64,000 nucleotides of DNA. Source: an uncultured Sulfitobacter sp. (GTDB lineage Bacteria; Pseudomonadota; Alphaproteobacteria; Rhodobacterales; Rhodobacteraceae). The stretch's first letter is position 1. Each line of letters begins with the position of its first letter. Below, piece after piece: positions 43,475-51,798 of this stretch. Location: positions 372,001 through 436,000 of the forward strand of contig NZ_CANMQS010000003.1 in NCBI RefSeq assembly GCF_947500075.1, in the 5' to 3' direction. Both the position numbers and the translations under genes were made by a program. A model generated the notes under the pieces. The model was not told where the DNA came from and ran no database searches. It saw only the letters and a list, made by a program, of their open reading frames with translations.

Positions 43475-44691
43475 TGGATTATCTCCACTTCCTGCGCACC
43501 AACTGGCTGTTTCTGCTGGCGGGCTTTCTGCTCACCTTCACGTCGTCCTATGGGCAGACCTATTTCATCTCTCTCTTCGCTGGAGAGATTAAGGCCGACT
43601 TCGGGTTAACCGACGGTCAATGGGGTGGGATCTACACCCTTGGCACCACCGCATCAGCAATTGCGATGATCTGGGTTGGCGTGCTGACAGACAGGTTCCG
43701 CATTCGGGCGCTGGCGCTTGGTGTGATGATCGCGCTGGCGCTGGCCTGTCTGGCGATGTCGGTGAATACCTCATGGGTGCTGCTGATTGCGGTGATCTTT
43801 GCGCTCAGGCTCACCGGGCAGGGTATGATGTCGCAACTGGGATCGGTGGCAATGGTGCGCTGGTTCGAAGCGACGCGGGGCAAAGCGCTTTCGCTGTCCT
43901 CGATGGGATATGCCGTGGGGCAGGCCATCTTGCCCATCGCTTTCGTCGCGCTTTTTGCTGTCATGCACTGGCGTAGCCTTTGGGTATTGGCCACTGGCAT
44001 GGTTCTTTTGACGATCCCGGCTGTTCTTGTGTTGCTCCGCCAGGAACGCACCCCGCAAAGCATGGCCGCAGAGGCGCAGATTGCCGGGATGCACGGGCGG
44101 CACTGGACCCGGCCTGAGACCCTGCGCTCCCCGCTCTTCTTCCTGATGATCCCGATGATTGCTGGGCCCGCGGCATGGGGCACCGCGTTGTTCTTCCATC
44201 AGGTGCATCTGGTGGAGACAAAGGGCTGGGCACTGGTGAATTACGTGGCATTGATGCCGATTTATACCTTGTCCGCGATCACGGCGACGTTCGCATCGGG
44301 CTGGGCAATTGACCGCTTCGGGGTCAGCAGGATCGTGCCTGTTCAAATGTTGCCTTTTGCATTCTCTTTTGTCGTTTTGGCCTTTGCAGAGACTATTTTC
44401 ATGGCCGGCGTGGGGTTGGTGATCTTTGGCATCGGGCAGGGGATGCAGGCGACGGGTGCATCGACCTTCTGGGCTGAATATTTCGGCACACGGCACATTG
44501 GCGCGATCAAATCGGCGGCGGCGGCGTTGATGGTTTTCGGCTCCGCCATCGGCCCGGGTGTGACCGGCGCGCTGATCGACTGGGGCGTGGATTTTCAGGC
44601 GCAGATGTTGCCGATCGCGCTGTTCTATTTCGGTGCAGCCGGGTTGGCGGCATTCGGGATTTTCAAGTACAGACCCGCGCTGGGCCGCTAA
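43474..44691 (+). CDS. Major facilitator superfamily transporter
   Basis: 405 residues, 12 predicted helices. Features: MDYLHFLRTNWLFLLAGFLLTFTSSYGQTYFI at the start (in pieces), the MFS A-like loop VGVLTDRFRIRALALG between TM2 and TM3, and GWAIDRFGVSRIVPVQ between TM8 and TM9, the same loop in the second half. It resembles the oxalate/formate-antiporter-like branch (GxxxSYGxTxFI). Substrate unknown. It follows hslU by 37 bp and converges on the Smr gene with a 4-bp overlap of stops. Confidence 0.9.
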   Translation: MDYLHFLRTNWLFLLAGFLLTFTSSYGQTYFISLFAGEIKADFGLTDGQWGGIYTLGTTASAIAMIWVGVLTDRFRIRALALGVMIALALACLAMSVNTSWVLLIAVIFALRLTGQGMMSQLGSVAMVRWFEATRGKALSLSSMGYAVGQAILPIAFVALFAVMHWRSLWVLATGMVLLTIPAVLVLLRQERTPQSMAAEAQIAGMHGRHWTRPETLRSPLFFLMIPMIAGPAAWGTALFFHQVHLVETKGWALVNYVALMPIYTLSAITATFASGWAIDRFGVSRIVPVQMLPFAFSFVVLAFAETIFMAGVGLVIFGIGQGMQATGASTFWAEYFGTRHIGAIKSAAAALMVFGSAIGPGVTGALIDWGVDFQAQMLPIALFYFGAAGLAAFGIFKYRPALGR

Positions 44692-45269
44692 CGCTGACGC
44701 CGCAGATAGACGTAATATGCACCGCCACCGCCGTGGCTGACATGCGCTTGTGTCACCTGCAAAACCACGGATGACAGTGGCGCCATACCCAACCATTGCG
44801 GCACCTGATGGCGCAGAACACCGTGCCGCACCGGAATCGGCCCACCTTCGTCGCGCACTTTGCCTTTGCCAGTGATGACCAACACCAGCCGTTTTCCGTT
44901 CTTATGCGCCGACAGGATAAACCGGCTGAGCGCGGGATGGGCACGGTCCAGCGTCATGCCATGCAGGTCGATCCGCCCTTCTGGTTTGATCTTGCCGCGC
45001 TTCATCTTGCCAAAGGCCTTTTGATCCATCTGCACCGGGGCGGCATTCATCTGATCGGGCAGGGCGGGTGACAAGTCATGGGTGTTGCGCCGGGGTTTGG
45101 GGTTTGGTTTGCCCAGCACAATGGTCTTGGCTTTTCGGATCGCCGGAACGGAGGGGGAGGGGGTGTCAATCTCGGGCGTAAACAGCGATTTCAGGTCAAG
45201 CTTTTCCGTCCGCTCCGTGACCCTGCGCCAAAGCTCAAGGTCGTCCTTGTCCAATCCGCGCCGTTTCAT
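44688..45269 (-). CDS. Smr-domain protein
   Basis: 193 residues. The C-terminal ~90 residues are a stand-alone Smr domain: GRIDLHGMTLDRAHPALSRFI (conserved LDLHG), RLVLVITGKGKVRDEGGPI (TGKG) and VRHGVLRHQVPQWL, ending HGGGGAYYVYLRR. Smr domains nick branched or mRNA targets (MutS2, SmrB). The N-terminal half is basic and linker-like with LELWRRVTERTEKLDL. Overlaps the mltA stop by ATGA; common mltA-smr pair of alphaproteobacteria. Confidence 0.92.
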   Translation of the reverse strand: MKRRGLDKDDLELWRRVTERTEKLDLKSLFTPEIDTPSPSVPAIRKAKTIVLGKPNPKPRRNTHDLSPALPDQMNAAPVQMDQKAFGKMKRGKIKPEGRIDLHGMTLDRAHPALSRFILSAHKNGKRLVLVITGKGKVRDEGGPIPVRHGVLRHQVPQWLGMAPLSSVVLQVTQAHVSHGGGGAYYVYLRRQR

Positions 45270-46327
45270 ATCGCGCTTTCAGGCAGCAGGGCATAGGCGC
45301 GTTGAATGGGCATCAGCACAAGCATCCGTCCGGGATCACGCAGCTTGCCGGCCGCGCGCCCTGCGTCATCGCCGGTGCCAAAGAACACATCCGCCCGTTG
45401 CGCGCCCTTGATCGCGGAGCCGGTATCCTGCGCGATCATCAGCCGCCGCAGCGGATCGGCACCGTCCTTCTCAACCCAGACCGGAGAGCCGAGCGTGACA
45501 TAGGCGGGATCAACAGCAATGGAGCGGAGCGTGGTCACAGACCGGTTCATTGCCCCCAGCGGCCCTTTGTCTGCGGGGACACGATTGACTTCGCGGAAGA
45601 ACACATAGGACGGATTGTGGAACAAAAGCTCCCGTCCTGCATCCGGGTTGCGGCGGACCCAGTTCTTGATCACCTCGGCGCTGACCTGATGGGGTTGGTA
45701 GATGCCACGCTGAACCAGTTCGACCCCGATGGACCGGTAGGGATGCCCATTGGCCCCGCGATAGCCGACGCGGATGTAGGATCCATCTGGCAGACGGATA
45801 CGCCCGGACCCTTGAATTTGAAGGAAGAAAAGCTCAACCGGGTCATCGACCCACGCAATTTCAAGGCCGCGGCCATCCATCACGCCGCTTGTCAGGATTT
45901 GGCGACGGGTCAGCCAGGGCGAATTCTGCTTTGCCTCGTTCGGCATCGCATAGACCGGGAAGCGGTAGCGGTTGGAGCGGTATTTGTCGCCCTCAAGTTC
46001 CGGCTCAAAGTAGCCGGTAAAGAGCGGGTCCTGGCCGTCCTCGATCAGGACCGGCCGAAAGAATAGTTCAAAGAACTGCCGAGGATCGGGGTTTTGTCGG
46101 GCGTAGGCACATACCGCTCGCCAGTCAGAAGGCTTCATGTCACCGCAGGTGCTCAGGAACACATCAAAGGCGGCGGCGTGGTCGTCCTTGTCCCAGCCAT
46201 CCAGCTGATCAAATTCAAGAACGCTGTAAGACACATCCGTGGCTGCCGCGGGGGTCACGAACGAAGCCCCAACCGCAGCCAATGCAAAGATCGCATGTCT
46301 TACCCGTCTGTAGAAACCAGCAACCAA
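45266..46327 (-). CDS. mltA: Membrane-bound lytic murein transglycosylase A
   Basis: 353 residues from TTG 46327, chosen because it gives a signal peptide (VAGFYRRVRHAIFALAAVGA, cleavage near PAAA). MltA cleaves glycan strands with 1,6-anhydro product. Motifs: FTGYFEPELEGDKYRSNRYRFPVYAMP, LEIAWVDDPVELFFLQIQGSGRIRLPDGSYIRVGYRGANGHPYRSIG (in pieces) and the catalytic Asp region in LMIAQDTGSAIKGAQRADVFFGTG, typical of the 3D domain. No lipobox Cys at the cleavage site, so it is soluble or loosely held rather than a lipoprotein. Overlaps the Tim44-domain gene by 28 bp. Confidence 0.93.
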   Translation of the reverse strand: MVAGFYRRVRHAIFALAAVGASFVTPAAATDVSYSVLEFDQLDGWDKDDHAAAFDVFLSTCGDMKPSDWRAVCAYARQNPDPRQFFELFFRPVLIEDGQDPLFTGYFEPELEGDKYRSNRYRFPVYAMPNEAKQNSPWLTRRQILTSGVMDGRGLEIAWVDDPVELFFLQIQGSGRIRLPDGSYIRVGYRGANGHPYRSIGVELVQRGIYQPHQVSAEVIKNWVRRNPDAGRELLFHNPSYVFFREVNRVPADKGPLGAMNRSVTTLRSIAVDPAYVTLGSPVWVEKDGADPLRRLMIAQDTGSAIKGAQRADVFFGTGDDAGRAAGKLRDPGRMLVLMPIQRAYALLPESAI

Positions 46328-46959
46328 TTTGGATCATCCGAACCCATGATGCGGGCAAACACCCAAGTGTCTTTTTGCTTTTTCACCTCAGTGAGGGAGC
46401 CTTCGATGATGTCACCCGCCTTGTCGCGCACCGCGGAATTCAGCTCTGCCACGAAACGCATGGTCACCTCGGCTTCGTTGGTGTCAGGATCAAGCGTGAC
46501 GTCTTCCAACTCAAGCTCCCGCACACCGATGAAGTTGGCTTCGATTGTCAGGCCTTGGTCCTCCCGCGCGGCGACGCCGTCAACGAAGCTTTCGTAAATC
46601 TCTTCGGACAGGAAGGGCTGGATTTCCGCCAGTTCGCCATGCTCATAGCCCATGACAATCATCTCATAGGCGCCACGGGCACCACCCAGAAAATCACCGA
46701 CGTTGAAGGATGGCTCTAGCCGTTTCATTCCTGCCAGCGCCTTGCCCTGATCGCTGTCCTCCGGGAAGTGATCGGTGATGTCCAGATCCGGCCCGCCTTC
46801 GATCACCTCAAAAGCCGGACCTTCACGGCGCGCCGGTGCCTGATCCACGACGGGGGGCTTTTCAAACCCTTCGCGGGTGCCCAGCACATTACGCAGGCGC
46901 AGGATCAGAAAAACAGCAATACCGGCAAGAACCAGAAGCTGTAGCATAGGAGAGTTCAT
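46300..46959 (-). CDS. Tim44-domain protein (TimA-like)
   Basis: 219 residues from ATG 46959 (MNSPMLQLLVLAGIAVFLIL). A single N-terminal membrane helix, a charged linker of about 60 residues and a C-terminal Tim44-like domain (FLGGARGAYEMIVMGYEHGELAEIQPFLSEEIYESFVD in pieces, then TWVFARIMGSDDPNWLLVSTDG). Alphaproteobacterial homologues are the bacterial relatives of mitochondrial Tim44 and lie between fxsA/secB and mltA. Probably faces the periplasm or cytoplasm in membrane-protein quality control; role not proven. Confidence 0.9.
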   Translation of the reverse strand: MNSPMLQLLVLAGIAVFLILRLRNVLGTREGFEKPPVVDQAPARREGPAFEVIEGGPDLDITDHFPEDSDQGKALAGMKRLEPSFNVGDFLGGARGAYEMIVMGYEHGELAEIQPFLSEEIYESFVDGVAAREDQGLTIEANFIGVRELELEDVTLDPDTNEAEVTMRFVAELNSAVRDKAGDIIEGSLTEVKKQKDTWVFARIMGSDDPNWLLVSTDG

Positions 46960-47063
46960 CGAAACCTCATCAGGCAAAACATGGAAACATCGGAGTTCTG
47001 GTCTTATGTAGGTGCATGAGCGGGGTGAGTCCACTCCGCGCCCCAGATAAGGACAATGCCGTC

Positions 47064-47570
47064 ATGTGGCTTTTGATCGCATTTATCGCCGTACCGCTGA
47101 TTGAAATCGCGCTTTTCATTCAGGTTGGAGGTGCAATTGGCCTGTGGCCGACCCTGCTGATCGTGCTGATCACCGCTGTGTTAGGGACGTTTTTGGTCCG
47201 CACGCAGGGCGCAATGGCCTTGGGCCAGCTGCGGACATCCTTCAACGATCTGCGCGACCCGACGGAACCTTTGGTGCATGGCGCGATGATCCTTTTTGCC
47301 GGCGCTTTGCTGCTGACGCCGGGGTTTTTTACAGATGCGCTCGGCTTTGCCTTGTTGATCCCCGGTTTCCGGCAAGCGGCATACAAGATGCTGCGGGAAC
47401 GGGTTCAGGTCCACAGTTTCGGGACACCACATGGGCACCAGCCTGGCCAACCACACGACCCATCCGGTCGGCGCGGCCCTACGGGCGGGGATGTCATCGA
47501 CGGTGAATTTCACGAAATCGAGGGGGAGGACCGCAAACCAGACGGTCCCTCCGGCTGGACCAAGCATTAG
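47064..47570 (+). CDS. fxsA: FxsA-family membrane protein
   Basis: 168 residues from ATG 47064, AAGGA ten bases before. FxsA signature: IAFIAVPLIEIALFIQVGGAIGLWPTLLIVLITAVLGTFLVRTQG (in pieces), then DPTEPLVHGAMILFAGALLLTPGFFTDALGFALLIPGFR, a cytoplasmic tail rich in His and Gly, and a final EFHEIEGEDRKPDG. In E. coli FxsA blocks phage T7 exclusion by the F plasmid; in most bacteria the role is unknown. Divergent from the Tim44-mltA-smr operon with 104 bp between starts, 74 bp before secB. Confidence 0.92.
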   Translation: MWLLIAFIAVPLIEIALFIQVGGAIGLWPTLLIVLITAVLGTFLVRTQGAMALGQLRTSFNDLRDPTEPLVHGAMILFAGALLLTPGFFTDALGFALLIPGFRQAAYKMLRERVQVHSFGTPHGHQPGQPHDPSGRRGPTGGDVIDGEFHEIEGEDRKPDGPSGWTKH

Positions 47571-47644
47571 AGCCAGGGGCATTGAGGGCAGGGCATCAAC
47601 CTGATAAGCCGCCGCCAACCTGAATTCACCACAAGGAACATCCA

Positions 47645-48127
47645 ATGGCAGAGAACGAAGCCACACAACCCGTCGCACCGCAGATGCGTGTGCTGGGCCA
47701 ATACATCCGCGACATGTCTTTTGAGAACATCATGGCCCAAAAGGGTGCCTCCGCTGATGTGCAGCCTGACGTGCAGGTGCAGGTCAATCTGGATGCCAAG
47801 AAACGCACCACGGACAATCAGTACGAATCCGCCATCAAGCTGAACGTGACCTCCAAGGCGAAAGAAGGCGACACCACGCTGTTCGTGCTGGAAATTGACT
47901 ATGTCGGCATTTTCCATATTGAGAACGTGCCGGATGACCAGATCCATCCGTTCCTGCTGATCGAATGTCCACGCATGATTTTCCCGTTCCTGCGCCGTGT
48001 TGTCAGCGACATCACCCGCGACGGTGGCTTCCCACCGCTGAACCTGGAAAACATCGACTTCCTGTCACTGTACCGGAACGAAATCGCGCGCCGTCAGGCC
48101 GAAAACCCACCAAAAGCAGACGCTTAA
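47645..48127 (+). CDS. secB: Protein-export chaperone SecB
   Basis: 160 residues: QMRVLGQYIRDMSFENIMAQKG, PDVQVQVNLDAKK, LKEGDTTLFVLEIDYVGIF-like (KAKEGDTTLFVLEIDYVGIFHIENV) and HPFLLIECPRMIFPFLRRVVSDITRDGGFPPLNLENIDFLSLY in pieces. All SecB core motifs are intact; SecB keeps presecretory proteins unfolded and hands them to SecA. AAGGA lies before the ATG. Converges on dnaQ with a 4-bp stop overlap. Confidence 0.97.
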   Translation: MAENEATQPVAPQMRVLGQYIRDMSFENIMAQKGASADVQPDVQVQVNLDAKKRTTDNQYESAIKLNVTSKAKEGDTTLFVLEIDYVGIFHIENVPDDQIHPFLLIECPRMIFPFLRRVVSDITRDGGFPPLNLENIDFLSLYRNEIARRQAENPPKADA

Positions 48128-48810
48128 GTCTTTACCCACATGGGATCGTCGCCCAGTTTGCTGATGAACTCAGCATGGGCGGCGGCTTCATCCGGCGTCA
48201 CCCGCGCGGGCAGGGGCGTTGGACGTGGCTTCGGTTTCCACACCGTGGCCGTGCTTTCCGCCGTTTGCGCGGGCTGTTGGGACAGCGCAAAGTCCGGCTG
48301 ACGGCCGCCAATCAGCTCAAGATACACTTCGGCCAGAATTTCACTGTCCAAAAGCGCGCCGTGCAAGGTGCGGGCGTCATTGTTGATGCCAAACCGACGG
48401 CAGAGCGCGTCCAGTGACGCGGGAGAGCCGGGAAACCGCTTTCGGGCAATGGCGAGGGTATCAATCGCCTGCTCCCATGGGATTTGGGGTAGGTTCATCC
48501 ATTTCAATTCGGCATTCAGGAATTTGATGTCGAAAGCCGCGTTGTGGATGACCAGCTTGGCGTCACCGATGAAATCAAGAAACGCCTGCCCGATCTGCGC
48601 GAACTTCGGCTTGTCGCGCAAGAAATCATCCCCCAGACCATGAACCTGAAAGGCCTCATCCGGCATTGCGCGTTCGGGGTTGATGTATTGGTGGTAGGTC
48701 TTGCCGGTGGCGACATGGCCCATCAGTTCAACCGCGCCGATCTCGACAATGCGGTCGCCGGTTTCAGGGTCGAAACCAGTGGTTTCCGTGTCCAATACGA
48801 TTTCACGCAT
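48124..48810 (-). CDS. dnaQ: DNA polymerase III epsilon subunit
   Basis: 228 residues from ATG 48810 (MREIVLDTETTGFDPETGDR). The proofreading 3'-5' exonuclease of the DEDDh class: Exo I LDTETTGFD, Exo II VIHNAAFDIKFLNAEL, Exo IIIe TLHGALLDSEILAEVYL with His and Asp. The C-terminal part (PKPRPTPLPARVTPDE) is the linker to the alpha-subunit contact. Overlaps coaE by 8 bp. This dnaQ-coaE-aroE-maf order next to the origin is as in Caulobacter. Confidence 0.97.
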   Translation of the reverse strand: MREIVLDTETTGFDPETGDRIVEIGAVELMGHVATGKTYHQYINPERAMPDEAFQVHGLGDDFLRDKPKFAQIGQAFLDFIGDAKLVIHNAAFDIKFLNAELKWMNLPQIPWEQAIDTLAIARKRFPGSPASLDALCRRFGINNDARTLHGALLDSEILAEVYLELIGGRQPDFALSQQPAQTAESTATVWKPKPRPTPLPARVTPDEAAAHAEFISKLGDDPMWVKT

Positions 48811-49393
48811 GTGCAATTTTTTCCCGAATGTCTGCCAACACCGCGCGCACCTGCGTGCGGGCATGGTCAAGTGTATCTGTCTCTATCACATAGTCCGCGC
48901 GGGCGCATTTTTCGTCAATCGGCATCTGCTTGGACAGGATGGTTTCAAATTGCGCTTCGGTCATTGTGCCCCGATCCATCACGCGGGCCTTCTGCGTATC
49001 TGAATCGACCCTGACACAGGCTGTTGCGTCCATTTTTGCGTCCCCGCCCGTCTCAAACAAGAGCGGGATATCAAGAACGATCACGTCTGATTTGGCCGCA
49101 GCGATGAAATCGGCGCGGTCTTTGGCGACAAGGGGATGCACGATGGCTTCGATTCTGGTCAAGGCTGTCGGATCTTGCCCGATGATCGCCTTCAACTGTG
49201 TACGGGACACCGCGCCCTCTTCGACGGCGGCGGGTAAAGCTACGGCCATGGGTGCGACAGCCGCGCCACCTTTGCTGTAGAGTCGGTGCACCGCAGCATC
49301 TGCATCCCAGACGGCACATCCTTCGGCGGCAAACATCTGCGCGGTCGTGGATTTGCCCATGCCGATGGAACCGGTCAGACCCAAAAGAAACAT
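48803..49393 (-). CDS. coaE: Dephospho-CoA kinase
   Basis: 196 residues: LLGLTGSIGMGKSTTAQMF with the P-loop GSIGMGKST (8-16), VWDADAAVHRLYSKGG, LDIPLLFETGGDAKMD and RMDRGTMTEAQFETILSKQMP-like (DRGTMTEAQFETILSKQMPIDEKCARADYVIETD in pieces). Last enzyme of CoA synthesis. Overlaps dnaQ by 8 bp and the aroE stop by 1 bp. Confidence 0.97.
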   Translation of the reverse strand: MFLLGLTGSIGMGKSTTAQMFAAEGCAVWDADAAVHRLYSKGGAAVAPMAVALPAAVEEGAVSRTQLKAIIGQDPTALTRIEAIVHPLVAKDRADFIAAAKSDVIVLDIPLLFETGGDAKMDATACVRVDSDTQKARVMDRGTMTEAQFETILSKQMPIDEKCARADYVIETDTLDHARTQVRAVLADIREKIAHA

Positions 49394-50226
49394 CAGCGCA
49401 AGGCCGCCGCGCGCGCGGCACTATCAACAGCGGGCCGGGTGCCGAACCAGCGTTCAAACGCAGGCACAGCCTGATGCAGCAACATGCCGAGGCCGTCCAC
49501 AGTTATGCAGCCCATTTGTTCTGCGGTTTCAAGGAGTTGTGTCTTGAGCGGCGCATAAACCAGATCTGTTACGACGGCGCCTTTCTGCAAACCGTCAAGC
49601 GGCACGCGCATTTCGTTCTTGCCGATCATCCCAAGGGAGGTCGTGTTCACCACGAGTGCTGCGTGATCAAACATGTTGCCCGCTTGGACCCAGTCATAGA
49701 CCTGCAACCGGCTGCCGAAGTCGGCTTTGAGTTTATCCGCCCGGACCCGAGTGCGGTTGGACAGCAGGATTTCAGGAACGCCGGCATCCAATAGCGATGC
49801 GATGACAGCACGCGCAGCGCCCCCGGCACCCAACACCGCAGCCGGGCCGGATCGGGGATCCCAACCCGGCGCGCCGGTCTTGAGGTTTTCCATGAAGCCA
49901 TAGCCATCTGTATTATCGGCGTGAATCTTTCCATCTTTGCGGAAGATCAGCGTGTTCGCCGCCCCGATCAGAATGGCGCGGTCCGTGATCAGATCCGCGA
50001 TTGATAGCACCGCTTCCTTGTGGGGGATCGTGATGTTCACCCCGACAAATCCCATCCGCGGCAACATGCGAATGGTCTCGGCCAGATCGTCCGAGGCGAT
50101 GTCCATCGGGATATAGTGACCCGGAATGCCGTAGGTCTTGAGCCAATGGCCATGCAGTTGTGGCGACTTCGAATGCGCAATCGGAGAGCCGATTACACCG
50201 GCAAGAGGAATTCTGGAGGGCGTCAT
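49393..50226 (-). CDS. aroE: Shikimate dehydrogenase
   Basis: 277 residues. AroE reduces 3-dehydroshikimate with NADPH in the aromatic amino-acid pathway. Motifs: GVIGSPIAHSKSPQLHGHWL at the N-terminus (substrate site Ser-Ser-type KSPQLH), FVGVNITIPHKEAVLSI with catalytic Lys, DNTDGYGFMENL, AAVLGAGGAARAVIASLLDAG (cofactor loop) and VVNTTSLGMIGK. Couples to maf (ATGA, 50223-50226). Confidence 0.97.
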   Translation of the reverse strand: MTPSRIPLAGVIGSPIAHSKSPQLHGHWLKTYGIPGHYIPMDIASDDLAETIRMLPRMGFVGVNITIPHKEAVLSIADLITDRAILIGAANTLIFRKDGKIHADNTDGYGFMENLKTGAPGWDPRSGPAAVLGAGGAARAVIASLLDAGVPEILLSNRTRVRADKLKADFGSRLQVYDWVQAGNMFDHAALVVNTTSLGMIGKNEMRVPLDGLQKGAVVTDLVYAPLKTQLLETAEQMGCITVDGLGMLLHQAVPAFERWFGTRPAVDSAARAAALR

Positions 50227-50822
50227 GTGGCAAGGTCTCCGCGCAGGGTCAGATAGTTAAGCAGCTCAAGAAGTGGCATACCCAGGACATGAAAGTAATC
50301 CCCCTGCACGTGAGAGAACAGGCGGACCCCTTCTTCTTCCAGCAAATAACAGCCGACGGCGTGGCGGATGCTGTCCCAATTCCGGGCAACATAATCCTCA
50401 AGGTAGCTGTCACTTGCCGCCCGCATGCGCAGGCGAACCTGCCCGATATGACGCCAGATCGGTTTACCCCCTTCACAGATCACGGCCGCGGAAAGCAACA
50501 TGTGCTGGCTGCCGCGCAGTGACTTGAGCTGCGCCAGTGCAGCGTCCGGATCGGGGGCTTTCGACAGGAGCGTGCCTTTGTGGTCAAGCACCTGGTCACA
50601 TCCCAGAACCAAAGCGTCAGGGTGTTTTTCACTGACTTTGCGGGCTTTCATTTCAGCGAGGGTATCAGCGATATCGCGGGGCTTGGCCTCCTCCGCCAGA
50701 AGGGCGTGTTTGATCATGTCCTCGTCAATAAGCGGACGGATCACCTCATGCGCAACGCAGGCCTGCGTCAGAAGCTGGGACCTGATCTGCGATCCTGACG
50801 CAAGAATGAGAGGATGAGACAT
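50223..50822 (-). CDS. maf: Maf-like nucleotide pyrophosphatase
   Basis: 199 residues: PLILASGSQIRSQLLTQACV at the start (S-x-x-R phosphate site), VLGCDQVLDHKGTLLSKAPD with the Asp, VRLRMRAASDSYLEDYVARNWDS and HAVGCYLLEEEGVRLFSHVQGDYFHVLGMPL. Maf proteins hydrolyse non-canonical or modified NTPs. First gene of the maf-aroE-coaE-dnaQ run and immediately left of the presumed origin. Confidence 0.93.
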   Translation of the reverse strand: MSHPLILASGSQIRSQLLTQACVAHEVIRPLIDEDMIKHALLAEEAKPRDIADTLAEMKARKVSEKHPDALVLGCDQVLDHKGTLLSKAPDPDAALAQLKSLRGSQHMLLSAAVICEGGKPIWRHIGQVRLRMRAASDSYLEDYVARNWDSIRHAVGCYLLEEEGVRLFSHVQGDYFHVLGMPLLELLNYLTLRGDLAT

Positions 50823-51224
50823 GTGGATATCCTGTGCGAAATCTTAAGGACTTCTTAAGGGTTTTCCCCACAATATCTAGGCAGATCGAGAAACAGAAAT
50901 GCTTGACGGCTTCGTCATGGGTTTCATAACGATTCCCGCACCTGTGTGTGAGGATAAGCCTGATCCGTGGGGGAATCGGGGCCATACACATGGTCCAGGT
51001 TTTCTATCCACAGGACGGTGGCCAAGCGGGGTGCATGCCTGCGCTGATTTTCCCTCACAAAATTGTCTTGCTGACCGTTTATCCCCGGAAGCGCGGATCG
51101 ACTTATCCGTTGTGAAAAAGATCGGGGGCAAACCAATAATCCACAGAAATCGGGCACCCTACTTACATCATCATCTTTCTTCTTTTCTTTATTTATATAT
51201 GAAAGGCGGGGAACGGAGGGTCCT
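50823..51224. other. Chromosomal replication origin (oriC), predicted
   Basis: 402 bp without a gene, with transcription diverging (maf operon left, hemJ-rho-mnmE right). It has several 9-mers close to the DnaA box TTATCCACA: 50822-50830 (ATATCCACA, minus), 50864-50872 (TTCCCCACA), 50949-50957 (TTATCCTCA, minus), 51004-51012 (CTATCCACA), 51079-51087 (TTATCCCCG), 51103-51111 (TTATCCGTT) and 51137-51145 (TAATCCACA). A CtrA box lies at 50844-50858, GANTC sites at 50931 and 50973, and an AT/CT-rich stretch at 51165-51203 that could be the unwinding element. A promoter-like TTGACG-N16-CATAAC lies at 50903-50930 (plus). In Caulobacter the origin lies just upstream of maf and near hemE/rho/mnmE, so gene context supports it. 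Confidence 0.75.
50844..50858. promoter_or_regulatory. Perfect CtrA box TTAA-N7-TTAA in the predicted origin
   Basis: TTAAGGACTTCTTAA matches the CtrA consensus spacing exactly and lies 22-36 bp before the maf start, next to a DnaA-like box. In Caulobacter CtrA binding to such boxes in oriC blocks initiation. Confidence 0.6.
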
Positions 51225-51674
51225 ATGTCTGACATTCTTGCCTCAGCCTATCTGTGGGTCAAAGCGTTTCACATCATCTCCGTGATTTCATGGATGGCCG
51301 CCCTGTTCTATCTGCCGCGCCTGATGGTGCATCATACGGAACGGGTGGGGTTGAGTGGGGAGACCCATGCGCTGTTTACCATGATGGAAGGTAAACTGGC
51401 GAAAGTGATCATGAACCCTGCGATGATGGCGACCTGGGGTTTTGGGATTTTGCTGGTGGCCACACCGGGGATTGTCGATTGGTCCTATGTCTGGCCCTGG
51501 ACGAAGCTGTTTGGCATTCTGGGAATGACAGCGTTCCACATCTGGTTGATGCGGCGTGTCCGAGGGTTTGAAGCGGGAGAGAACACGCTGACAGGCAAAC
51601 AGTACCGGATGATGAACGAAGTGCCGACGGTGCTGATGATCGTGATCGTGTTTTCTGTGGTGCTGAAGTTCTGA
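51225..51674 (+). CDS. hemJ: Protoporphyrinogen oxidase HemJ
   Basis: 149 residues, four transmembrane helices: [22 protein letters not shown] with the conserved haem-ligand His and Lys-x-x-His start, [39 protein letters not shown] with the second conserved His, and a final [20 protein letters not shown]. HemJ oxidises protoporphyrinogen IX in bacteria lacking HemG and HemY-type oxidases. First gene right of the origin; hemE, which often lies between the origin and hemJ in relatives, is not here. Confidence 0.93.
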   Translation: MSDILASAYLWVKAFHIISVISWMAALFYLPRLMVHHTERVGLSGETHALFTMMEGKLAKVIMNPAMMATWGFGILLVATPGIVDWSYVWPWTKLFGILGMTAFHIWLMRRVRGFEAGENTLTGKQYRMMNEVPTVLMIVIVFSVVLKF

Positions 51675-51798
51675 TCTGATTGACTCTGACGGGGGTCGGC
51701 GCCTATATGGCAGCGTTGCCCGTCCGGGTGATGTTTTTGCTTCCCATTCTGTGACGACCAGCCGCGTGAACCTGCGTGACGGCTGCAAAGGATATTCC

